From the NCBI GenBank assembly GCA_022720335.1, contig JAIHVJ010000053.1, positions 1-11,455 of the forward strand: DNA of 11,455 nucleotides, in the 5' to 3' direction. A program made the position numbers and the translations under genes. How positions within the stretch are numbered: position 1 is the first letter of the stretch; each line of letters starts with the position of its first letter. Below, piece after piece: positions 1-5,975 of this stretch. This DNA comes from Collinsella sp. Its GTDB lineage: Bacteria > Actinomycetota > Coriobacteriia > Coriobacteriales > Coriobacteriaceae. The notes beneath the pieces are model-generated. The model worked only from the letters and a program-made list of their open reading frames with translations. It was not told the DNA's origin and made no database searches.

Positions 1-153
1 CCGGCTTTCGATTTTGACATGGATAGGTATACTAAGACACTCGATGACCTCAATCCGCAGGCGCCGCGGTTTGCCGTGAGCGCGCGCAAGGGCGAGGGCA
101 TGGATGCCTGGTGCGATTGGCTCATCGGGCAGATTGAGCAAGCAAGGGCGTAA
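1..153 (+). CDS. hypB: HypB-like hydrogenase nickel-incorporation GTPase, C-terminal 50 residues (5' truncated by the window)
   Basis: The reading frame is open from the first base and ends at TAA 151-153. The visible residues include FDFDMDRY, a LNPQAP stretch and then VSARKGEGMDAWCDWL. This is the typical end of HypB: the SAR/KGEGMDAW block corresponds to the G5 (SAK-like) guanine-recognition motif of SIMIBI GTPases, followed by the last amphipathic helix. HypB hydrolyses GTP to help insert nickel into [NiFe]-hydrogenase large subunits, in the cytoplasm with HypA. The P-loop and metal-binding cysteines lie outside the window, so completeness cannot be judged. It ends 54 nt upstream of the topoisomerase gene on the same strand, with no terminator visible between them, so read-through is possible. 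An alternative is another G3E-type nickel or cobalt chaperone such as UreG, but the phrase before the final helix fits HypB better. Confidence 0.8.
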   Translation, partial: PAFDFDMDRYTKTLDDLNPQAPRFAVSARKGEGMDAWCDWLIGQIEQARA

Positions 154-196
154 GTCGGCCGCCATACGGGCGGGCGTAGCCGCAGAGATACGAGAT

Positions 197-201
197 AGGA
201 G
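197..201 (+). promoter_or_regulatory. Ribosome binding site setting the TTG start of the topoisomerase gene
   Basis: AGGAG lies 6 nt before TTG at 208. No ATG or GTG in the same frame nearby has a comparable site, so this supports the TTG start. Confidence 0.75.
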
Positions 202-207
202 CCTCTT

Positions 208-2802
208 TTGAAGCTCATCATCGCCGAGAAAAACGACGCCGCGCGTCAGATCGCCGAGCGTCTGTCCACGGGTAAGCCCAAAAAGGACAAGGTGTACAAC
301 ACCGCCATCTACCGCTTTGAGTGGAAGGGCGAGGAGTGCGTGACGATCGGCCTTGCCGGTCACATCCTTGCGCCTGATTTTTGCGACAGCGTGCTGTTCG
401 ATAAAAAGCTGGGCTGGTATTCGGTCACCGAGGACGGCGAGATACTGCCGGCCGACATGCCCGATGGCCTGGCGCGTCCGCCTTACGACACCAAGCGTAA
501 GCCGTTCCTTGCCGATGGCATCTCCATTAAGGGCTGGAAGCTCGAGAGTCTGCCTTACCTCACCTGGGCGCCCGTCATTAAGTTGCCGGCTGAGAAAGAG
601 CTCATTCGCTCGCTTAAGAACCTCGCCAAAAAGTCCGACAGCGTCATCATTGCCACGGACTTCGATCGCGAGGGCGAGCTGATCGGTTCGGACGCCCTCA
701 ACAAGGTGCGCGAGGTGGCGCCCGACTTGCCGGTCGCCCGCGCCCAGTATTCTTCGTTTACCAAGGCCGAGATCACGCAGGCCTTCGATAACCTTGTCTC
801 GCTCGACCAGAACCTGGCCGACGCCGGCGAGAGCCGTCAGCACATCGACCTCATTTGGGGTGCGGTGCTCACGCGCTACCTGACGCTCGCCAAGTTTGGC
901 GGCTTTGGTAACGTGCGCTCTGCCGGCCGTGTGCAGACGCCGACGCTTGCCCTGGTGGTCGAGCGCGAGCGCGAGCGCATGGCGTTCGTGCCCGAGGACT
1001 ATTGGCAGATTCGCGGCATGGGTGCCGCGCAGGGTGCTGCCGAGGACGACCGCTTTAAGATTGCGCACAAGACGGCGCGCTTTACCGACAAGGATGCTGC
1101 CGAGACGGCGTACGGCCATGTTGACGGCGTTGCGACGGCAACCGTCGCCGCGGTGACCAAGCGTTCGCGCAAGCAGCAGCCGCCCACGCCGTTTGCGACC
1201 ACTTCGCTGCAGGCTGCCGCCGCAGCCGAGGGCATCTCGCCTGCGCGTACCATGCGCATCGCCGAGTCCCTCTACATGGCGGGCCTCATCAGCTATCCGC
1301 GTGTCGACAACACCGTGTACCCTGCGACGCTCGATCTGGGCGCCGTGGTGAGCGACCTGGCAAAGATCAACCCGGCGCTGGCGCCCGTGTGCAAAAAGGT
1401 ACTCGCCGGCCCCATGAAGCCCACGCGGGGCAAAGTCGAGACCACCGACCACCCGCCTATCTATCCCACGGGCGAGGGCGATCCGTCCACGCTCGATGGC
1501 GGCCAGCGCAAGCTCTACGACCTCATCGCCCGCCGCTTCCTGGCGACGCTTATGGGTCCCGCGACCATCGAGAACACCAAGCTCGAGCTCGATGTGAACG
1601 GCGAGCCGTTCGTGGCTTCGGGCGATGTGCTCGTGACCCCGGGTTTCCGCGAGGCGTATCCGTATGGACTCAAGCGCGACGAGCAGATGCCGCCGCTGGA
1701 GCAGGGCGATACGGTCGACGTGTTCGACATTAAGCTCGAGGCCAAGCAGACCGAGCCGCCCGCGCGCTACAGCCAGGGCAAGCTCGTGCAGGAGATGGAA
1801 AAGCGCGGCCTGGGCACCAAGTCCACGCGCGCGAGCATCATCGAGCGCCTGTACGCCGTGCGCTACCTCAAAAACGATCCCGTGGAGCCGAGTCAGCTGG
1901 GTATCGCCATTATCGATGCGCTGTCGCAGTTTGCCCCGCGCATCACGAGCCCCGATATGACCAGCGAACTCGACGGCGACATGACCCGCGTGGAGCGCGG
2001 CGAGGACACCGAAGAGCATGTCGTGACGCACTCGCGTGCGCTGCTGGCCGGTGTGCTCGACGAGCTGCTCAAGCATACGCAGGAACTGGGCGACGCTATC
2101 AGCGACGCCGTCACGGCCGATGCGCGCGTGGGCGCCTGCCCCAAGTGCGGCAAGGACTTGGTTATGAAGACGAGCGCCAAGACCCGCGGCAGCTTTATCG
2201 GCTGCATGGGATGGCCCGACTGCGACGTGACCTATCCGGTGCCGAGTGGCGTCAAGGTAAGCCCGCTCGAGGGTGAGGCCGCTGTGTGCCCCGAGTGCGG
2301 TGCGCCGCGCATTAAGTGCCAGCCGTTCCGCCAGAAGGCCTTCGAGATTTGCGTGAACCCCACGTGCCCCACCAACTACGAGCCTGACCTTAAGGTGGGT
2401 GAGTGCAAGGTGTGTGCCGAGGCCGGACGCCATGGCGACCTGATCGCGCACAAGAGCGAGAAGAGCGGTAAGCGCTTTATCCGCTGCACCAACTATGACG
2501 ATTGCGGCGTGAGCTATCCGCTGCCGGCGCGTGGCAAGCTCGAGGCGACGGGTGAGACCTGTCCCGAGTGCGGTGCTCCCATCGTGGTGGTCAACACGGC
2601 GCGCGGTCCCTGGCGCACCTGCGTCAACATGGACTGCCCGACCAAGGAGAAGAAGCCCGCTCGCGGCCGCAAGACTGCGACCAAGGCGACCACGGCGAAG
2701 AAAACCACGGCAGCAAAGAAGACTTCGACCGCCAAGAAGTCGACTGCCAAGAGGACTGCCGCGAAAAAGACGACCACCAAGAAGGCGGCCGCCGACAAGT
2801 AG
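208..2802 (+). CDS. topA: DNA topoisomerase I, type IA, with four C-terminal zinc ribbons and a Lys-rich tail
   Basis: This 864-residue protein relaxes negatively supercoiled DNA by breaking one strand through a tyrosine phosphodiester. The TOPRIM domain starts at residue 2 (LIIAEKN, Glu7) and continues to ATDFDREGE at 149-157, whose acidic residues bind Mg2+. FGNVRSAGRVQTPTL near 230-245 is the conserved DNA-binding block. The active-site segment is LISYPRVDNTVYP with Tyr363 as predicted nucleophile and Arg365 beside it. Four zinc ribbons follow: C644/C647/C666/C672, C694/C697/C715/C720, C733/C736/C760/C766 and C785/C788/C805/C810. The last 50 or so residues are repeated KKTTAAKK-like units, resembling histone-H1-type tails that bind DNA non-specifically. 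Total length is close to E. coli TopA (865). YPRVDN and DFDREGELIG resemble archaeal topoisomerase I more than the usual bacterial YMRTDS and DREGEAI. The start is TTG with AGGAG 6 nt upstream. Function is sure; the subfamily is inferred. Confidence 0.97.
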   Translation: MKLIIAEKNDAARQIAERLSTGKPKKDKVYNTAIYRFEWKGEECVTIGLAGHILAPDFCDSVLFDKKLGWYSVTEDGEILPADMPDGLARPPYDTKRKPFLADGISIKGWKLESLPYLTWAPVIKLPAEKELIRSLKNLAKKSDSVIIATDFDREGELIGSDALNKVREVAPDLPVARAQYSSFTKAEITQAFDNLVSLDQNLADAGESRQHIDLIWGAVLTRYLTLAKFGGFGNVRSAGRVQTPTLALVVERERERMAFVPEDYWQIRGMGAAQGAAEDDRFKIAHKTARFTDKDAAETAYGHVDGVATATVAAVTKRSRKQQPPTPFATTSLQAAAAAEGISPARTMRIAESLYMAGLISYPRVDNTVYPATLDLGAVVSDLAKINPALAPVCKKVLAGPMKPTRGKVETTDHPPIYPTGEGDPSTLDGGQRKLYDLIARRFLATLMGPATIENTKLELDVNGEPFVASGDVLVTPGFREAYPYGLKRDEQMPPLEQGDTVDVFDIKLEAKQTEPPARYSQGKLVQEMEKRGLGTKSTRASIIERLYAVRYLKNDPVEPSQLGIAIIDALSQFAPRITSPDMTSELDGDMTRVERGEDTEEHVVTHSRALLAGVLDELLKHTQELGDAISDAVTADARVGACPKCGKDLVMKTSAKTRGSFIGCMGWPDCDVTYPVPSGVKVSPLEGEAAVCPECGAPRIKCQPFRQKAFEICVNPTCPTNYEPDLKVGECKVCAEAGRHGDLIAHKSEKSGKRFIRCTNYDDCGVSYPLPARGKLEATGETCPECGAPIVVVNTARGPWRTCVNMDCPTKEKKPARGRKTATKATTAKKTTAAKKTSTAKKSTAKRTAAKKTTTKKAAADK

Positions 2803-2830
2803 CGGCGCAGCCGAAACATAGCCCAAAACA

Positions 2831-2868
2831 AAAACGAGCGAGGGTCCCATGATCCTCGCTCGTTTTTT
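2831..2868. terminator. Rho-independent terminator between convergent genes, probably bidirectional
   Basis: ACGAGCGAGG and CCTCGCTCGT form a perfect stem around a roughly 10-nt loop. On the plus strand the stem is followed by six T (2863-2868), which suits the topoisomerase gene ending 29 nt upstream. Read on the minus strand, the same hairpin is followed by TTTTTGTTTT, so it could also end the convergent zinc-ribbon gene. Confidence 0.93.
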
Positions 2869-2870
2869 GA

Positions 2871-2929
2871 CCGGCAGTTGGGGACGTTCCTTTTTCTGCC
2901 GGCAGTTTAGGAACGTCCCTAACTGCCGG
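2871..2929. repeat. Palindromic intergenic hairpin repeat (GGGACGTTCC type)
   Basis: Two 21-nt arms, 2871-2891 and 2909-2929, are inverted copies with one mismatch (G2880 against T2920, a wobble pair in RNA). Each arm begins with CCGGCAGTT and contains GGGACGTTCC. The 17-nt spacer itself holds the palindrome CTGCCGGCAG (2896-2905), so the unit is nested: the right half repeats the CCGGCAGTT start of the left. It sits directly after the terminator and 18 nt before the stop codon of the minus-strand gene. The layout resembles REP or short palindromic repeats scattered through coriobacterial intergenic spaces. Its copy number in this genome is not visible here. Confidence 0.8.
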
Positions 2930-2947
2930 CTCGGAAACGACAAGGCG

Positions 2948-3922
2948 TTAGTTCACTTCGACGGGTTTGGCGCCGGGATAGCGCTCCTCAAAGTCTAGGC
3001 GGTACTTATTGTCATTGGTGCCCGCCACGTTGTCGCGCGACAGCGGCGCCACGATCTCATTCTTATGGTCCGCGGGCTTTGCGTACTTTAGGCTGATCTC
3101 CCAGGCATCGCAGATCGCATCGATGCGGTTGTCCAGGTCGTCATACAGGGCAACGATGTCTTTCCAAGAGCTGTAGTTCTTGGAGCTCATGGGGACGTCC
3201 AGGTCCTCGACAATATCGTAATACTGCTCGATGGTGTCCTCCGTGCGCTCGGCGACGTCGGCGAGATTTTGACGGGTGGTACGGTCCTCTTCCAGATAAC
3301 CGCCATTAAACGTCTCTGCGCAGGCACGGACCTGGCTATCGAGATCTTCCAGCAGGTCGTAGTATTCACTCAGGCGACGGTAGAGGTTCTGTTCGGAGAG
3401 GCTTGCTTCGCCGCCATCCTCGTCGTCGTCATCGTAGAGGCTATTGGGGTCGTCGAGAGGCTTAAGGTCGTCGGCGTCGACATCATGGTGCAGCTTGGTA
3501 ACCTCGGCTGTCGTTTGCGTAGCGGCGTTGTCGAAAGGCTTGATCACAAAGAAAATGACCAGGGCGATGATGATTGCCACCAGCACAACGATAACGGCGA
3601 TAAGCGCCCTGGTGGCGCTCTTTTTTGCGGCGGGGGCCTGCGGTGAATCAGACGCGTACGCAGACGCCGGTTGCTGTTGGGCTGGGGTGCCCGCGACGGG
3701 TATGCGCTGCGTCGTCTCGACCGCTGCGGGGCCGGCAGCGGGGTCGGGGCGATAGGCGAGGGAGTCGTCCGGTTTGGTTTGTGGCGTATCGAGGGAGCCG
3801 GTCTGCTCAAACGCGGGTTGGCCATTGCTTGCAGTTGTTTGCTCAACGGGTGCACCGCACGAGGTGCAGAACTTGGCATCGTCTGCAAGAAGCTTGCCGC
3901 ACGAGGCGCAATACCGAGACAT
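2948..3922 (-). CDS. Zinc-ribbon, single-pass membrane protein of unknown function
   Basis: This encodes 324 residues. The N-terminus is a zinc ribbon (C5, C8, C19, C22, in CASCGK and CTSCGAP). A Pro/Gln/Ala-rich, probably disordered linker covers roughly residues 27-104. One very hydrophobic membrane helix lies near 106-127, starting ALIAVIVVLV. A soluble region follows from about 130 to 324; it begins with an acidic stretch (DDDDEDGG near 164-171) and then looks helical, with many Tyr, Leu, Asp and Glu. No signal peptide precedes the ribbon, so the ribbon should face the cytoplasm and the C-terminal domain the outside. The architecture is common among actinobacterial zinc-ribbon-domain proteins, and I recognise no catalytic motif. 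ATG at 3922 is chosen because AGGAG lies 5 nt upstream; an in-frame GTG at 3940 would place that site inside the gene. It converges on the topoisomerase gene and diverges from tmk. Confidence 0.88.
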   Translation of the reverse strand: MSRYCASCGKLLADDAKFCTSCGAPVEQTTASNGQPAFEQTGSLDTPQTKPDDSLAYRPDPAAGPAAVETTQRIPVAGTPAQQQPASAYASDSPQAPAAKKSATRALIAVIVVLVAIIIALVIFFVIKPFDNAATQTTAEVTKLHHDVDADDLKPLDDPNSLYDDDDEDGGEASLSEQNLYRRLSEYYDLLEDLDSQVRACAETFNGGYLEEDRTTRQNLADVAERTEDTIEQYYDIVEDLDVPMSSKNYSSWKDIVALYDDLDNRIDAICDAWEISLKYAKPADHKNEIVAPLSRDNVAGTNDNKYRLDFEERYPGAKPVEVN

Positions 3923-3927
3923 TGCCG

Positions 3928-3932
3928 CTCCT
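3928..3932 (-). promoter_or_regulatory. Ribosome binding site fixing the start of the zinc-ribbon gene
   Basis: On the minus strand AGGAG stands 5 nt before ATG at 3922. This favours that start over the GTG six codons upstream. Confidence 0.75.
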
Positions 3933-3959
3933 TTCGTCACATTTCAAATCAATACGACG

Positions 3960-3965
3960 ATTATA
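3960..3965 (-). promoter_or_regulatory. Candidate -10 box (TATAAT) for the zinc-ribbon gene
   Basis: On the minus strand the sequence reads GCTGGGTATAATCG, a consensus -10 box about 38 nt before the ATG at 3922. At 17-18 nt spacing no good TTGACA is present. The -35 region falls right against the edge of the inverted repeat starting at 3991. Confidence 0.5.
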
Positions 3966-3990
3966 CCCAGCGTCCAAAATTCCCCATCAT

Positions 3991-4059
3991 AAGTTGCGGT
4001 GAAATAGGGACTGTTTGGCGGTCTCAGAGCTTCAATCAGTCCCTATTTCACCGCAACTT
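3991..4059. repeat. Perfect 23-bp inverted repeat in the divergent intergenic region
   Basis: Arms 3991-4013 and 4037-4059 are exact reverse complements. Each carries AAGTTGCGGTGAAAT followed by AGGGACTG. The spacer is 23 nt (TTTGGCGG... to ...TTCAAT). The symmetry stops abruptly at both outer ends, as expected for a discrete repeat unit. No long T tract follows either arm, so a terminator role is unlikely. It lies between the start of the minus-strand zinc-ribbon gene and the tmk promoter region. Like the repeat at 2871 it contains an AGGGAC core, but the rest differs, so it is a second repeat class. Confidence 0.85.
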
Positions 4060-4103
4060 TGGAAAGGCACCTTTAGCCATTGGGGACGCACCGAGCACTG
4101 GGG

Positions 4104-4109
4104 TATCAT
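4104..4109 (+). promoter_or_regulatory. Candidate -10 box (TATCAT) for the tmk-holB-ricT operon
   Basis: CTGGGGTATCATGG places a TATCAT box about 54 nt before the tmk ATG. A weak TTGGGG lies 18 nt upstream (4080-4085). The same GGGGTATCATGGC string occurs in front of comF (7709-7720), which raises confidence in both. Confidence 0.5.
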
Positions 4110-4162
4110 GGCTTGGTTGCTATAAATCGCATTTACGCGCCTTGTAGGAAGGGGCTGCGCCC

Positions 4163-4846
4163 ATGGCTTTTGAGCCCGCTCAACATAGCTTTATCACGCT
4201 CGAGGGCGTCGACGGTGCCGGCAAGTCCACGCAGGCGCGCCTGCTTGCCCGCGCGCTCGAACTCGCTGGCTACCAGGTTGTGAGCCTGCGCGAGCCGGGC
4301 GGTACCGCCATCAGCGAAAAGATCCGTGCTCTGCTGCTCGACCCCGCCAACACGGCGATGGGTGACACCTGCGAGCTGCTGCTCTACGAGGCGGCGCGTG
4401 CCCAGCTGGTGCACGAGGTCATAGCTCCCGCCCTTGCTGCCGGCAAGGTGGTCCTGTGCGACCGCTTCTACGATTCCACAACCTGCTATCAGGCGTTTGC
4501 CGATGGCCTCGACCGTCAGATGGTACGCGATGCCAACAACCTGGCTGTCGCCGGTACGCATCCGGCGCTCACGCTCGTCTACCACATCACACCCGAGCAG
4601 GCGGCGTTACGCATGGCAGCCCGTGGCGCGGCAGATCGCATGGAGGCAAAAGGCATGGCCTTCCAAGAGCGCGTCTACCAGGGATTTTGCGCCATTGCCG
4701 CCGAGGAACCAAACCGCGTAAAGCTCATCGACGCGACCGCGTCCATCGAGGACGTCTTCGCGCAGACGGTCGAGCAGGTTCGCGCCTACGGCCTCGACAT
4801 TTCCCAGGACGCCGTCACCGCCGCGCTTGCCCAGGAGGCCGAGTAG
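4163..4846 (+). CDS. tmk: Thymidylate kinase (dTMP kinase)
   Basis: This 227-residue enzyme phosphorylates dTMP to dTDP with ATP, the step before dTTP in DNA precursor synthesis, in the cytoplasm. The Walker A motif is EGVDGAGKSTQ (14-24). REPGGT is at 43-48, and the catalytic DR(F/Y) motif appears as LCDRFYDST with D100-R101. The LID segment ARGAADRME (153-161) supplies arginines; together with a P-loop lacking an extra Arg this resembles the E. coli type of the enzyme. Length is slightly above the family's usual 205-215 because of a longer C-terminus. AGGAAGG at 4146-4152 precedes the ATG. It is the first gene of the tmk-holB-ricT set; the stop codon is separated from the holB ATG by a single base, so translational coupling is likely. 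Function is secure. Confidence 0.97.
   Translation: MAFEPAQHSFITLEGVDGAGKSTQARLLARALELAGYQVVSLREPGGTAISEKIRALLLDPANTAMGDTCELLLYEAARAQLVHEVIAPALAAGKVVLCDRFYDSTTCYQAFADGLDRQMVRDANNLAVAGTHPALTLVYHITPEQAALRMAARGAADRMEAKGMAFQERVYQGFCAIAAEEPNRVKLIDATASIEDVFAQTVEQVRAYGLDISQDAVTAALAQEAE
4833..4838 (+). promoter_or_regulatory. Ribosome binding site for holB inside the end of tmk
   Basis: AGGAGG at the 3' end of tmk lies 9 nt before ATG 4848. It supports that start over the in-frame TTG at 4827, which is upstream of the site. Confidence 0.75.
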
Positions 4847-4847
4847 C

Positions 4848-5975
4848 ATGGCCCCCGCTCAGGCAAGCCTACTGGCCAAGCTCGACACCCAAGAGCGCGT
4901 GCGCGACTTTTTGACCAATGCCGTCGCCAGCGGTCGCGCATCGCACGCCTACCTGTTTTTGGGCGCGCCCGGCGCGGGCAAGCTCGACGCCGCGTGGGCG
5001 CTCGCCCAAGCCTTCCTGTGCGAGCAGGATGGCTGCGGCTCATGCGATAGCTGCGTGCGCGTCACCCGCCATACACACCCCGACGTGCACTATTACACGC
5101 CCGAGAGCGCCACGGGCTACCTCATCGCCCAGACCCGCGAGCTGCTCGATGACGTGCCTCTGGCGCCCATCCGTGCCAAGGCCAAGGTCTACATCATCGA
5201 CCGTGCCGAGCAACTGCGCGCCAACACCGCCAACGCACTGCTCAAAACACTCGAGGAGCCGCCCGAGGGCGTTATGTTCATCCTGCTGGGCACCTCGGCA
5301 GACGTGATGTTGCCCACCATCGTGAGCCGCTGCCAGTGCGTGCCGTTTCGGCTGGTATCGCCCACCGTCGCCGCGCAGGCCGTGAGCCGCGCCACCGGTC
5401 AGGACCCTGCGCGTTGCCGCATGGCCGTCGCCGTAGCGGGAAGCCCCACGCGTGGCATCGAGTTCCTCAAGAGCGCCGAGCGCCAGGACGCCCGCCGTCA
5501 GATGGTTCGCGCCATCGATTCGCTTATCGCCGCCGACGAGGCCGACGTGCTCAGCCGCGCCAAGTCACTCATCGTCGCCGTTAAGGCGCCGCTCGCCGAG
5601 GTCAAGTCCACGCAGGAAAAGGTGCTCGAACAAAACGCCGACTACCTGTCGCGTGGAGCATTGAAGCAGCTTGAGGACCGCAACAAGCGCGAACTCAACG
5701 CGCGCGAGCGTTCGGGTATCATGGAAGCGCTGGCGAGCGCGCGGACGCTCATGCGCGATGTGCTGCTGACGCTTCAGGACGAGGCAGCCGACGTGGTGAA
5801 CGAAGACGTGCGCGACACGATCGGTCGGCTTGCCGCCGCGACCAATGTTGCGGGTGCCACCCGGGCGCTCGAGGCAGTCGCGACCGCCGAGCGCAACATC
5901 GCCAGAAACGTTACTCCCCAGCTGGCCATCGAGGTCATGCTGTTCGATATCAGGAAGGCACTGAAATGCCGTTAG
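4848..5975 (+). CDS. holB: DNA polymerase III delta' subunit (clamp loader)
   Basis: This encodes 375 residues. Delta' is the stator subunit of the clamp loader that places the beta sliding clamp on primed DNA. The AAA+ N-terminus shows HAYLFLGAPGAGKLDAA (33-49). The Walker A lysine is followed by Leu instead of Ser/Thr, as expected for a subunit that does not hydrolyse ATP. CGSCDSC near residues 64-70, with an upstream Cys, is the zinc-binding module. Further hallmarks are VYIIDRAEQL, NALLKTLEEPP and the arginine-finger SRC motif (VSRCQ). The C-terminal part is helical and less conserved, as usual for this family. ATG 4848 is one base after the tmk stop. The 3' end overlaps the ricT start by 10 bases. 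tmk, holB and ricT are also near neighbours in Bacillus, which supports the call over a DnaX paralogue. Confidence 0.93.
   Translation: MAPAQASLLAKLDTQERVRDFLTNAVASGRASHAYLFLGAPGAGKLDAAWALAQAFLCEQDGCGSCDSCVRVTRHTHPDVHYYTPESATGYLIAQTRELLDDVPLAPIRAKAKVYIIDRAEQLRANTANALLKTLEEPPEGVMFILLGTSADVMLPTIVSRCQCVPFRLVSPTVAAQAVSRATGQDPARCRMAVAVAGSPTRGIEFLKSAERQDARRQMVRAIDSLIAADEADVLSRAKSLIVAVKAPLAEVKSTQEKVLEQNADYLSRGALKQLEDRNKRELNARERSGIMEALASARTLMRDVLLTLQDEAADVVNEDVRDTIGRLAAATNVAGATRALEAVATAERNIARNVTPQLAIEVMLFDIRKALKCR

Noticed and set aside
3991..4059. Intrinsic terminator for tmk-side or zinc-ribbon-side transcription.
   Set aside because: No T tract follows either arm, and both adjacent genes are transcribed away from it.
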